Origin: CAXBDP01 sp963974465
GTDB lineage: Bacteria; Bacteroidota; Bacteroidia; Cytophagales; Cyclobacteriaceae
Strand: one strand, 5' to 3'
NCBI GenBank assembly: GCA_049340005.1
Contig: JBMPIY010000001.1
Length of the DNA: 64,000 nt
The notes under the pieces were generated by a model. It made no database searches. It was given only the letters and a program-made list of their open reading frames with translations, and was not told the origin of the DNA. Both the position numbers and the translations under genes were made by a program. Numbering within the stretch: the first letter of the stretch is position 1; the number at the start of each line of letters is the position of its first letter. Shown here in pieces: positions 44,872 through 53,492 of this stretch.

Positions 44872-45978
44872 TTATTTATCCAATAACTTAGCTATAGAAT
44901 CAAGCAATTTTGCTTCGTTTGATTCCCACAATAGTTCAGAGTAATCTGCTGATATTTGGTAGAATTTTCGACTCTTAAAAGCCTGAATTTGATTGGCAAT
45001 ACTTGGGTAAGTTCTACTAGAAATTCCACCCTCATATTGGTCTATAATTGCTTCCCAGCTTGCATTTGAATGAAGGAGAAATACCGGCAATTGAGTGGCT
45101 AAATACTCGTATAGTTTGCTTGGAAATTTGTCTTGATTTGCTCGGTTTGGAGGATAGGCTATTACCCCAAAGTCAGCTTTAGTGATGTTATTTAGAATGG
45201 AATTGTATGCGACTGGCTCTGTTTCAATTTGAAGTGAAATGAATTTTTTTCCTCCCGCTTTTTCTAAAAGGGCTTTATATGTGGCAAGAGACGGGCAATG
45301 GCCAACAATTGTTAATTGGATGCTTTGATCAATTTGATGCGCTTTTTCTGCCCATTGAATTACATCCCAAATCCCTTGAGCTTCACCAATAGTGCCTGAA
45401 AAGATAAAATTTAGCTTATTTGAATGTGTACTTTCTTTGAGTATTTGTAATGATTTGTTTTCCAGTATTTTATAGTTCCTGTTTTTAAGCTTGAATTCTG
45501 ATTCATATGATTGCTCAGCTAATAGAAACGAATCTATAGAAGACCAAGTAATTTTCTGAAAATAGTTGATTATTAGTATTTTGAGCTTTTTGACTATCCA
45601 TGATTCTTTACCCAAGTAGCGGATGTTATTGATATAATTTTCTTGAATATCATAAACCAGTTTTCCACCTTTTAAGAGTTTGAAAATTCCTGCAGCTGGA
45701 AGTAATTCCCAGCTACAAATTATTTGTAAATCTGGTTTTATCTGCCAAGTTTTGCGCAGGTATTTTAGAGGTGCGAGAATCCTAGTAAAATTGCTTACTC
45801 CAAGTCCAATAATAGGGTGAAATGTAATATTATTTGCCGGCTGAATATTTTTTGTGTCTCGGCCTATGATATTAAGATCATATTTACTTGTTTGGCCGAG
45901 CGAAAGAGCAATTTTATGAAAATGACGAGCGTCATTTAAGGGTTTAAGTGTAGCTCCAATTACTATGCAATGCTTCAA
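44872..45978 (-). CDS. glycosyltransferase, GT-B fold (GT4-like)
   Basis: A 368-residue GT-B type glycosyltransferase. The N-terminal domain has CIVIGATLKPLNDARHFHKIALSL and DLQIICSWELLPAAG; the C-terminal domain has NFIFSGTIGEAQGIWDVIQWAEKA, IQLTIVGHCPS and ADFGVIAYPPNRANQDKFPSKLYEYLATQLPVFL, the last with the E-x7-E-like donor phosphate region. Donor and acceptor cannot be told. The start is TTG at 45976-45978, the only start that leaves the first Rossmann strand complete. Monocistronic, divergent from dapD by 52 bp. Confidence 0.82.
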   Translation of the reverse strand: MKHCIVIGATLKPLNDARHFHKIALSLGQTSKYDLNIIGRDTKNIQPANNITFHPIIGLGVSNFTRILAPLKYLRKTWQIKPDLQIICSWELLPAAGIFKLLKGGKLVYDIQENYINNIRYLGKESWIVKKLKILIINYFQKITWSSIDSFLLAEQSYESEFKLKNRNYKILENKSLQILKESTHSNKLNFIFSGTIGEAQGIWDVIQWAEKAHQIDQSIQLTIVGHCPSLATYKALLEKAGGKKFISLQIETEPVAYNSILNNITKADFGVIAYPPNRANQDKFPSKLYEYLATQLPVFLLHSNASWEAIIDQYEGGISSRTYPSIANQIQAFKSRKFYQISADYSELLWESNEAKLLDSIAKLLDK

Positions 45979-46030
45979 TAGCAGATTTTTTGATCAAATA
46001 AATTTACGATTTTAAAGTAAACACAAATAG

Positions 46031-46861
46031 ATGAACAAAGAAAATAGAGATTTAAGAGACATAATTGAAGCAGCTTGGGATGACCGTGATAAGCTTCATG
46101 ATAAGGAAGTGCAAATTGCTGTGAAGACAATAATTGAAGAATTGGATTTAGGTAGATTGCGCGTGGCTGAACCTATAGAGAATAATGAGTGGAAGGTGAA
46201 TGAATGGGTGAAAAAGGCTGTGATCCTTTATTTTCCTTTACAGAAAATGCAAATCATCGAATGTGGACCTTTCGAATATCATGACAAAATTCGCCTTAAA
46301 TCTGGTTATGATAAGTTAGGCGTTAGAGTGGTTCCAAATGCAGTGGCTAGATATGGCGCATTTCTGAATTCTGGCGTGGTAATGATGCCTTCTTATGTGA
46401 ATATCGGTGCTTATGTGGACTCTGGTACGATGGTAGATACCTGGGCAACTGTGGGATCATGCGCACAAATTGGCAAGAATGTCCACTTAAGTGGTGGAGT
46501 AGGTATTGGAGGCGTTTTAGAGCCCGTACAAGCCGCTCCAGTGATTATTGAGGACAATGCGTTCATTGGCTCGAGATGTATCGTTGTAGAAGGCGTAAGG
46601 ATTGGAAAAGAAGCCGTACTTGGCGCAAATGTGGTATTAACTGGAAGCTCAAGGATTATTGATGTTTCAGGCTCTGAGCCAAAGGAATATAAAGGATATG
46701 TCCCAGATAGGTCTGTGGTAATTCCAGGTTCAATTCCAAAACAATTTGCAGCAGGTACTTACAATGTGCCCTGTGCATTGATAATAGGTAAACGTAAGGA
46801 AAGTACAGATAAGAAAACCTCCTTGAATGAAGCATTAAGAGAAAACAATGTTTCAGTTTAA
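46031..46861 (+). CDS. dapD: 2,3,4,5-tetrahydropyridine-2,6-dicarboxylate N-succinyltransferase
   Basis: A 276-residue left-handed beta-helix acyltransferase with the usual DapD length. Hexapeptide repeats run from about 130 to 230 (VNIGAYVDSGTMVDTWATVGSCAQIGKNVHLSGGVGIGGVLEP is diagnostic). It transfers succinyl from succinyl-CoA to tetrahydrodipicolinate in lysine and meso-DAP synthesis, and so supplies DAP for the peptidoglycan that the OmpA-domain proteins bind. A large hairpin terminator follows. Confidence 0.96.
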   Translation: MNKENRDLRDIIEAAWDDRDKLHDKEVQIAVKTIIEELDLGRLRVAEPIENNEWKVNEWVKKAVILYFPLQKMQIIECGPFEYHDKIRLKSGYDKLGVRVVPNAVARYGAFLNSGVVMMPSYVNIGAYVDSGTMVDTWATVGSCAQIGKNVHLSGGVGIGGVLEPVQAAPVIIEDNAFIGSRCIVVEGVRIGKEAVLGANVVLTGSSRIIDVSGSEPKEYKGYVPDRSVVIPGSIPKQFAAGTYNVPCALIIGKRKESTDKKTSLNEALRENNVSV

Positions 46862-46888
46862 TTAAAAGGGCATAATACTTGTTAATTT

Positions 46889-46964
46889 TGGCTTAGGTTG
46901 ATTTCTCTGGAGTGGATTGAATTTCATTCAAATACTCTATTTGGTTCAACCTAAGCCATTTTTT
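46889..46964 (+). terminator. large nested hairpin terminator after dapD
   Basis: A 13-bp perfect outer stem (TGGCTTAGGTTGA at 46889-46901 with TCAACCTAAGCCA at 46946-46958) encloses a 44-nt loop containing a second hairpin (GAGTggaTTGAA / TTCAAatACTC). A T6 run follows. It ends 25 bp before the ATG of the TPR lipoprotein, so it could also act as a leader structure for that gene. Confidence 0.7.
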
Positions 46965-46989
46965 GCTTTTGATACACAATATTTATTTC

Positions 46990-47583
46990 ATGAGATTACT
47001 TTCTTTAGCATTTTTATTTTCAATACTATTGGTTTCTTGTCAGGACGAACGATCTAATGATGGAGACCAACTATATGCACAAGGCGATTTTGAAGGAGCG
47101 CTAGCATCCTACGATGAATATTTGGCTTTAAAACCGAATAATATCAAGACCATTTACAATAGAGGGAGAACCTACGAGGCTTTAGAACAGTATGAAAAAG
47201 CGCTTGACGATTATGAAACAGTATTAAAGTTGGATCCTAAAAACTTGAATGCGCTATTGAGTGTTGGCCAATACTACAGCAGAAAAGACGATTGGAGTTC
47301 GGGTCAATACTATTTCGAACAGGTGGTTGAAATAAATCAAGACAATGCTCAAGGTCACTTTTTTTTAGGTCAAGCATTGCATCGTCGAGGGAAAATAAAG
47401 GATGCAATTGAATCGTATACTTCGGCAATTGCCATCAATAAAAATTTAGCTGAAGCCTATTTATATAGAGGAACTGCACGCATTGTACTTAAGCAAACTC
47501 GAAATGCCTGTCAGGATTTTAGAACTGCTGATAATTTGGGTGAAGAAGAGGCAAAGGAGCTTATTTCGAGATACTGTAATTAA
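46990..47583 (+). CDS. TPR-repeat lipoprotein
   Basis: A 197-residue lipoprotein; start set at ATG 46990 so that the signal peptide MRLLSLAFLFSILLVSCQD ends in lipobox LVSC (Cys17). The frame is open to 46963, which would lie in the preceding hairpin tail. The mature part is about five TPRs (GDQLYAQGDFEGALASYDEYLALKPN, YNRGRTYEALEQYEKALDDYETVLKLDPK, etc.) ending in a SEL1-like ARNACQDFRTADNLGEEEAKEL. Probably a scaffold in the periplasm; partner unknown. Confidence 0.88.
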   Translation: MRLLSLAFLFSILLVSCQDERSNDGDQLYAQGDFEGALASYDEYLALKPNNIKTIYNRGRTYEALEQYEKALDDYETVLKLDPKNLNALLSVGQYYSRKDDWSSGQYYFEQVVEINQDNAQGHFFLGQALHRRGKIKDAIESYTSAIAINKNLAEAYLYRGTARIVLKQTRNACQDFRTADNLGEEEAKELISRYCN

Positions 47584-47627
47584 TTTAAAGTATTTATAAT
47601 TAGTTATTTAAATAGATTAGGCAAAAT

Positions 47628-48875
47628 TTGGCTTCAAATTCAGAATCATTTGATGTAATAGTAATTGGAGGAGGAGCTGCGGGCTTTTTCTCAGCTATTC
47701 GAATTAAAGAATTACAGCCAAAGCTTAATGTTCTCTTATTAGAAAAAAGCAGTAAGCTCCTGAGCAAAGTAACTGTTTCCGGAGGCGGGAGGTGTAATGT
47801 TACACACAATCCAGCCTTAGGTATTTCAGCCTTTTCCTCCCGCTATCCTCGTGGTGCCAAATTGATGAAAAAATTGCTACCGCATTTCTCAGCAGAAGAC
47901 ACTTGGAATTGGTTCGAGAAAAATGGAGTAGCACTAAAAGTTGAAGACGATGGTAGAGTTTTTCCAATTTCTAATAGTTCGAGCTCTATTGTAAATTGCC
48001 TAATGGATCGTGTTGATAGTCTTGGAATCAAAGTTTGGTTGCAATGCCCAGTAAAGCAATTAAAGCCAATTGAAAGCGGATTTATTCTTGATCTTGATGA
48101 ATCCCAATTAACTGCAAAATATGTAGTTGTAGCTACCGGAGGTAGCCCCAAGTTAGAGGGTTTCAATTGGCTAAAGGATCTAGGCCATACTATTTCTCCA
48201 CCCATTCCATCCCTTTTCACATTCAATATCCCAAAGAGTATTTTCAAGCCACTGAGTGGAGTTGCTTTGCTCAATGCTAAAGTGAAAGTAGAAGGTGTAA
48301 AGCTAGAAGAATCAGGGCCTTTGTTGATTACACATTGGGGCTTAAGTGGTCCTGCAGTCCTGCGATTATCGGCTTGGGGAGCGAGGCAATTGGGTGAAAT
48401 GAATTATCAATTTACCATTTTGGTTCAATGGAATGCCAGCTATACCGAGGAAACTACAAGAGATCATTTGGCTCAATACAAACTCAAAAACCCAAAACGA
48501 AAAGTTGGTAATTATCCATTATTCGATATTCCATCTAGACTTTGGGAAGTGCTTGTTGGTGAGATAGGCATTGCAGAGAAGGCTTATAATGACTTAAGTA
48601 AGCGTGATTTTAATTTACTGATTGAGAGCTTGATAAGGTTTAGACTTTCAGTTAATGGTAAAACCACTTTCAAAGAAGAATTTGTGACTTGTGGTGGAAT
48701 TAGTCTAGATAGTATTGATACCGATCGACTAGAAAGTAAAAGCAAACCAGGGCTGTTTTTCGCTGGTGAAGTATTGGATGTTGATGGCATTACAGGAGGA
48801 TTCAATTTCCAAAATGCTTGGACGGGTGCTGATACTGTAGCTCGCGCAATTGCCAGTAATCAGAAAAACAAATAG
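47628..48875 (+). CDS. BaiN/HI0933-like NAD(P)/FAD-dependent oxidoreductase
   Basis: A 415-residue flavoprotein of the HI0933/YhiN/BaiN family. Motifs: FDVIVIGGGAAGFFSAIRIKE, SGGGRCNVTHNP, VVVATGGSPKLEG and the C-terminal CGGISLDSIDTDRLESKSKPGLFFAGEVLDVDGITGGFNFQNAWTGADTVARA. The only start codon between the upstream in-frame stop (47613) and the FAD motif is TTG 47628 (or ATT 47616). The GGGRCN motif is encoded in part by a GCGGGAGG octamer at 47785, with an inverted copy at 47836. The family's physiological substrate is mostly unknown. Confidence 0.87.
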   Translation: MASNSESFDVIVIGGGAAGFFSAIRIKELQPKLNVLLLEKSSKLLSKVTVSGGGRCNVTHNPALGISAFSSRYPRGAKLMKKLLPHFSAEDTWNWFEKNGVALKVEDDGRVFPISNSSSSIVNCLMDRVDSLGIKVWLQCPVKQLKPIESGFILDLDESQLTAKYVVVATGGSPKLEGFNWLKDLGHTISPPIPSLFTFNIPKSIFKPLSGVALLNAKVKVEGVKLEESGPLLITHWGLSGPAVLRLSAWGARQLGEMNYQFTILVQWNASYTEETTRDHLAQYKLKNPKRKVGNYPLFDIPSRLWEVLVGEIGIAEKAYNDLSKRDFNLLIESLIRFRLSVNGKTTFKEEFVTCGGISLDSIDTDRLESKSKPGLFFAGEVLDVDGITGGFNFQNAWTGADTVARAIASNQKNK

Positions 48876-48896
48876 CCGAACAAATTGTCCGGCTAT
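48872..48896. terminator. bidirectional terminator
   Basis: Inverted repeat ATAGCCG-a-ACA / TGT-c-CGGCTAT around a short loop that begins inside the stop codon of the flavoprotein gene; it lies 24 bp from the end of the convergent hbd gene. Confidence 0.7.
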
Positions 48897-48920
48897 CTCC
48901 TTAATCTATTTCTAATTTTC

Positions 48921-49814
48921 TTAAGCTTTTCTAAATCTAGGAGCCACGATCAAATCCTTGGTGCCATGATCCCACGAATAGAATCCACTGCCTGATTTTA
49001 CTCCTTTATGGCCAGCCTCAACCATATTTACAAGTAGCGGACATGGTGCATATTTTGGATTGCCCAAACCTTCGTGCAATACTCTCAAAATGCTAAGACA
49101 AACATCTAGGCCAATGAAGTCAGCTAATTGTAATGGTCCCATTGGGTGAGCCATTCCAAGTTTCATTACAGTATCAATTTCTTCGACGCCAGCTACACCT
49201 TCGAAAAGCGAAATGATCGCTTCATTGATCATGGGCATTAAAATTCTATTAGCTACGAAACCAGGATAATCATTTACCTCGGTTGGGATTTTTCCTAAGC
49301 CTTTAGAAATTTCCATGATTTCCTTGGTCACGGCAGGATCAGTAGAATAGCCATTGATAATTTCTACCAATTTCATAATAGGCACCGGGTTCATAAAGTG
49401 CATCCCAATAACCTTGGATGGGCGGGAGGTAACCGCAGCAATTTTGGTGATAGAGATGGATGAAGTATTCGAAGCCAAAATCGTTTTTTCAGGACACAAT
49501 TTATCCAACTCCTTGAAGATGTTCAGCTTAATTTCAACTTGTTCAGTTGCAGCTTCAACTACCAAATCTGCATCTTGAACACCATCTTTCAGACTTGTGA
49601 AAGTGGTAATATTGGCTAGCGTGTTTGTTTTTACTTCTTCTGCAATACTGCCTTTACTTACTTGTCTGTCTAAGTTCTTCTCAATGGTTTTTATGGCCTT
49701 GCCTAATGCATCTGCCGATATATCAACTAATGCCACTTTATGTCCATTTTGCGCAAATACGTGAGCAATTCCATTACCCATTGTGCCAGAACCAATTACA
49801 ACGATATTCTTCAT
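48921..49814 (-). CDS. 3-hydroxybutyryl-CoA (3-hydroxyacyl-CoA) dehydrogenase
   Basis: A 297-residue NAD-dependent enzyme. The N-terminal Rossmann motif is VIGSGTMGNGIAHVFAQNGH; ASNTSSISITKIAAVTSRPSKVIGMHFMNPVPIMKLVEII holds the catalytic His and the CoA-binding Asn, and GFVANRILMPMINEAI follows. Length fits the stand-alone Hbd type. It interconverts 3-oxoacyl-CoA and (S)-3-hydroxyacyl-CoA, downstream of crotonyl-CoA in the same degradation route as the glutaryl-CoA dehydrogenase at 37-38 kb. Confidence 0.94.
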   Translation of the reverse strand: MKNIVVIGSGTMGNGIAHVFAQNGHKVALVDISADALGKAIKTIEKNLDRQVSKGSIAEEVKTNTLANITTFTSLKDGVQDADLVVEAATEQVEIKLNIFKELDKLCPEKTILASNTSSISITKIAAVTSRPSKVIGMHFMNPVPIMKLVEIINGYSTDPAVTKEIMEISKGLGKIPTEVNDYPGFVANRILMPMINEAIISLFEGVAGVEEIDTVMKLGMAHPMGPLQLADFIGLDVCLSILRVLHEGLGNPKYAPCPLLVNMVEAGHKGVKSGSGFYSWDHGTKDLIVAPRFRKA

Positions 49815-49943
49815 TATACTTATTTTGAGTGTTACAATTTGATTTTACAAGATACAATACAAAAGTAAACCCTTTAGTTTGGCTGACAAGTGAATGGGTT
49901 TGAATGGTGATAAATAGATGTAAGAAATTGAGCATTTGAAAAG

Positions 49944-49979
49944 CACAAAAAAAGCCACCCAATTTGGATGGCTTTTGTG
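49944..49979 (-). terminator. intrinsic terminator
   Basis: Inverted repeat around AAAGCCAcCC / GGaTGGCTTT with outer GCACAAAA / TTTTGTGa pairing. It sits 19 bp beyond the stop of the ArsC-like gene (minus strand). Confidence 0.75.
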
Positions 49980-49997
49980 AGCTTTATAAAAATTGAT

Positions 49998-50357
49998 TTA
50001 GCCTATTTTCAAAATATCGTTTGGCTTAATACATAAAATCGCCTTTTTGGTAGTTATAGCAATTGGCGCTTTTATGAGATATGGATGTTGCATTATTACA
50101 TTCAACCATCCTTCATCATCAAGGTTTTTTCCCTTAATTTTTGATTGATAATCTGGATGAGCTCTATTTAATAAATCTTTCGGCCTTAGCGCGAGCTTGT
50201 CCAAAAGCGAGCGCCAAATTGTAGTTGTAAATCGCACTTTATCGTAATGAAACTCATTTACATTTGAGGAAAGAGTTTGTGCCATAGCTCTTGTTTGCTT
50301 TCCAGTTGGAGTTTCTGCATGATACAAAAGCACCAATTCATTAGGATGAATTTTCAT
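49998..50357 (-). CDS. ArsC/Spx-fold protein lacking the catalytic cysteine
   Basis: A 119-residue protein; start set at ATG 50355-50357 (MKIHPNELVLLYHA). The frame is open to 50405. The sequence follows the arsenate-reductase/YffB/Spx fold: an N-terminal strand-loop (VLLYHAETPTGKQTRAMAQTL), a middle with LALRPKDLLNRAHPDYQ, and an end HPYLIKAPIAITTKKAILCIKPNDIL. In true ArsC the loop contains Cys (CxxS); here it reads AETPTGK with no Cys, and the only Cys is near the C-terminus. So it is probably not a reductase; role unknown. Confidence 0.75.
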   Translation of the reverse strand: MKIHPNELVLLYHAETPTGKQTRAMAQTLSSNVNEFHYDKVRFTTTIWRSLLDKLALRPKDLLNRAHPDYQSKIKGKNLDDEGWLNVIMQHPYLIKAPIAITTKKAILCIKPNDILKIG

Positions 50358-50480
50358 AATAGATTTATTTTGATAAATATTTGAAATACAGAATAATTTA
50401 TGCATTATTTTTAGTAATTCAAAATATTTATCTTCAAAAGATTATTCTACCAAATTGAAATATGGTAAAGGCAGGAGGGC

Positions 50481-50852
50481 TTACTTTCTGAAAGTAACTT
50501 CAGTCACGTCGCCTTGAGCAGAGAAGCGTAAAATCATCCTTGGGACTTCATCTCTTGATATGCTTGCATTGCATGCTGGTCCCGGATTGAAATAGTAGTA
50601 ATAGAACCATTGGCCACGTTCATACAAATCTCTTTCATCGGGTTTGCCAAAAAGCTCAATAACCGAGTCATAATCAAGCGAAAGGAGTATATCTTTTTGA
50701 GAGGAGAGAAGCTCATAATATTCCTCCCGCTGATTTTCACATCCATTAGGGTCATTTTTCCATTTTTCAGAATCAAAGCCATCGATACTTGGAGTAGAAG
50801 AGCAAGCAGTGATAATCAAAGTGATGAAAATGAAGGCGAATATTTTTTGCAT
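50481..50852 (-). CDS. small lipoprotein with BamE/SmpA-like look, unknown
   Basis: A 123-residue lipoprotein with lipobox IITAC (Cys17). The mature domain has LLSLDYDSVIELFGKPDERDLYERGQWFYYYYF, like the helix-turn-strand of BamE/OmlA domains (x-LLGKPD...W-Y-Y), then a Cys-containing stretch PGPACNAS and a final strand MILRFSAQGDVTEVTF. The resemblance is weak and no barrel-assembly role is claimed. Monocistronic. Confidence 0.65.
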   Translation of the reverse strand: MQKIFAFIFITLIITACSSTPSIDGFDSEKWKNDPNGCENQREEYYELLSSQKDILLSLDYDSVIELFGKPDERDLYERGQWFYYYYFNPGPACNASISRDEVPRMILRFSAQGDVTEVTFRK

Positions 50853-51037
50853 ATCAATTAACTATCCTCAAAAGTACAAACAATCATTTACAAAGGAATT
50901 TCTAAAAATAAATTGCTCGAGTTTTTCTTACTTACAATCAATTTCAAACTCATAAATTATGGATTTGTTAGATGAGAAATGACGAGTTTTGAACTTCAAT
51001 TTTCTAAATTGCCACATTATTAATTTTAATCAATAGA

Positions 51038-51502
51038 ATGCTTCGATTTGCAAATTCCTTTCGCATTATTACTCTTGTTATTTTTCTTGCCTCACTTATT
51101 TACTCTTATGCCGCTATTCCAGGCGATATTGTTTGGGGTGAAGGGGCATTTTTCGGTTTAGTGCCAGCTGTAATGTCCAAAAGCACATTCTTTTTCACAG
51201 CTTTAATTACATGTATTTTGATCAACCTGATATTTATTGTACTAATAAAAAACTACGATAATAAGCTACGGTTAACTTCTGGCTCGCCCATTAACTTACG
51301 AATTATTCCAGCTTGGCTTCATGGATTGGCAGGTTGGCTGAATACCTTTTTCGTTCTTATCGTTTTTTATGTGGGTTTTACAAATAGCGCCGAGGAAATG
51401 AAGTCTGATAATTATGATGTAATGATTTTTGTCGGACCAATCCTTATTCTATTGTGGTTCTTTTATTTACCTGTTTTGTTAATGAGTAAAAAGACCAATT
51501 GA
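51038..51502 (+). CDS. four-helix membrane protein, unknown
   Basis: A 154-residue inner-membrane protein with four hydrophobic segments (about 8-28, 47-70, 92-113, 128-149). I recognise no family motif. It stands alone 97 bp before parE on the same strand. Confidence 0.65.
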   Translation: MLRFANSFRIITLVIFLASLIYSYAAIPGDIVWGEGAFFGLVPAVMSKSTFFFTALITCILINLIFIVLIKNYDNKLRLTSGSPINLRIIPAWLHGLAGWLNTFFVLIVFYVGFTNSAEEMKSDNYDVMIFVGPILILLWFFYLPVLLMSKKTN

Positions 51503-51599
51503 TTTTTTAGCTGCTTTCAAAAGGTTAATATTAGGCTAAAATCTACTTAGGCCTAATTCAATTTTACTTACTATTTTAGCTTTTTGAGGATTTTTAGAT

Positions 51600-53492
51600 A
51601 TGGCAACAAATAAAGAAACTGCGGTAACTTACGATGAAGATAGTATCCGGTCATTAGACTGGAAAGAGCATATAAGACTGCGTCCCGGGATGTATATAGG
51701 TAAGCTTGGCGATGGCTCTGCTTACGATGATGGGATATATGTATTAGTGAAAGAAATTATCGATAACTCGATAGATGAGCATGTGATGGGTCATGGTAAA
51801 ACCATCGAAATCAAAGTTACAGATCATCGAGTAGAGGTAAGGGATTTCGGACGTGGGATACCTTTGGGAAAAGTGATTGACTGTGTATCCAAAATCAATA
51901 CTGGGGGTAAATACGACTCTAAAGCATTTCAAAAATCTGTTGGTCTAAATGGTGTAGGTACCAAGGCTGTGAATGCGCTGAGTTCATATTTCAAAGTGCA
52001 ATCCTACAGAGAAGGAAAAACGAAGCTTGCAGAATTTAATAAGGGGGAGCTTGCTCAAGATTTTCCTGAAACTGAAAGTAAAGAAAAAAATGGTACGCTG
52101 ATAGCTTTTGAGCCGGATGCTAGCATTTTCAAAAATTATAAATACATACCGGAATTCCTTGAAAACCAGCTTTGGAATTACGCTTACTTAAATGCGGGCT
52201 TAACAATCATTTTCAATGGTAAAAAGTATCATTCTGAAAATGGCCTCTTGGATTTACTTTCAAGAAAAACAGATGAAGAGAATCTCCGCTATCCAATTAT
52301 CCACCTGAAAGGAGAGGATATTGAACTTGCTATGACGCATAGTAACCAATACGGAGAAGAGTACTACTCATTTGTAAATGGACAGTTTACTACTCAGGGA
52401 GGAACGCACCTTGCGGCATTTAGAGAAAGTGTAGTTAGAGTAATTCGCGACTTTTACAAAAAGGATTTTGATGCATCAGATATTCGAGGTTCAATTGTAG
52501 CTTCTATATCTGTACGAGTTCAAGATCCCGTTTTTGAATCCCAAACTAAAACAAAGCTTGGTTCCCAAAATATGGGTCCAGATAGTCCAACTGTTAGGAC
52601 CTTCATCAATGACTTTATCAAAAAGGAGTTGGATGATTACCTGCATAAACACCAAGATGTTGCAGAGGCACTATTAAAGCGAATTCTTCAATCGGAACGT
52701 GAGCGTAAAGAAATAGCTGGAATTAAAAAGCTGGCTAATGAAAGAGCCAAAAAGGCAAACTTGCATAACAAGAAATTGAGAGATTGTAGAGTTCATTTTG
52801 GTGATCCAAAAGATGAAGCAGAGAACACAATGCTTTTCATTACCGAGGGTGATTCTGCATCTGGTTCCATCACTAAATCAAGAGATGTGCAAACTCAGGC
52901 AGTTTTTAGTTTGCGCGGAAAGCCGCTAAACTGTTATGGCCTCACTAAGAAGATTGTGTATGAAAATGAGGAATTCAATTTACTCCAACATGCGCTAAAT
53001 ATCGAAGATGGTCTTGAAGGATTGAGATATAGAAAGATAGTAGTAGCCACCGATGCGGATGTTGATGGAATGCACATTCGACTTTTGTTGATGACCTTTT
53101 TCTTGCAATTCTTTCCTGACTTAGTGAGAAATGGCCATTTATATATTCTTGATACACCACTGTTTAGAGTTCGAAACAAAAAGGAAACAATCTATTGCTA
53201 CACAGATGAAGAGCGTCAGCGAGCTATTCAGAAGTTGGGAGTGAAGCCAGAAATTACTCGATTCAAAGGTTTGGGCGAAATCTCACCTGAAGAGTTTGGG
53301 ACTTTTATTGGTGAAGATATCCGATTGGAGCCAGTGATAATCAAGAAGGAAACCAAAATTCAGCATATATTGGATTTCTACATGGGTAAAAATTCACCTA
53401 CTAGACAGGAGTTTATCATTGATAATCTGCGAATTGAGAAGGATTTGGTTGAAGGTAAAATTGAAGAAGAAAAAGAAGAAGCTGTAGCATGA
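51600..53492 (+). CDS. parE: DNA topoisomerase IV subunit B (ParE)
   Basis: A 630-residue type IIA topoisomerase ATPase subunit. GHKL motifs: EIIDNSIDEHVMG (catalytic Glu), VRDFGRGIPLG and VGLNGVGTKAVNALS. The TOPRIM domain has ITEGDSASGS and ATDADVDGMHIR with the metal-binding acidic residues. The short length (no ~170-residue insertion) and the motif choice fit ParE rather than GyrB, as does its position directly before parC with a 4-bp overlap. Together they decatenate daughter chromosomes. Confidence 0.92.
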   Translation: MATNKETAVTYDEDSIRSLDWKEHIRLRPGMYIGKLGDGSAYDDGIYVLVKEIIDNSIDEHVMGHGKTIEIKVTDHRVEVRDFGRGIPLGKVIDCVSKINTGGKYDSKAFQKSVGLNGVGTKAVNALSSYFKVQSYREGKTKLAEFNKGELAQDFPETESKEKNGTLIAFEPDASIFKNYKYIPEFLENQLWNYAYLNAGLTIIFNGKKYHSENGLLDLLSRKTDEENLRYPIIHLKGEDIELAMTHSNQYGEEYYSFVNGQFTTQGGTHLAAFRESVVRVIRDFYKKDFDASDIRGSIVASISVRVQDPVFESQTKTKLGSQNMGPDSPTVRTFINDFIKKELDDYLHKHQDVAEALLKRILQSERERKEIAGIKKLANERAKKANLHNKKLRDCRVHFGDPKDEAENTMLFITEGDSASGSITKSRDVQTQAVFSLRGKPLNCYGLTKKIVYENEEFNLLQHALNIEDGLEGLRYRKIVVATDADVDGMHIRLLLMTFFLQFFPDLVRNGHLYILDTPLFRVRNKKETIYCYTDEERQRAIQKLGVKPEITRFKGLGEISPEEFGTFIGEDIRLEPVIIKKETKIQHILDFYMGKNSPTRQEFIIDNLRIEKDLVEGKIEEEKEEAVA

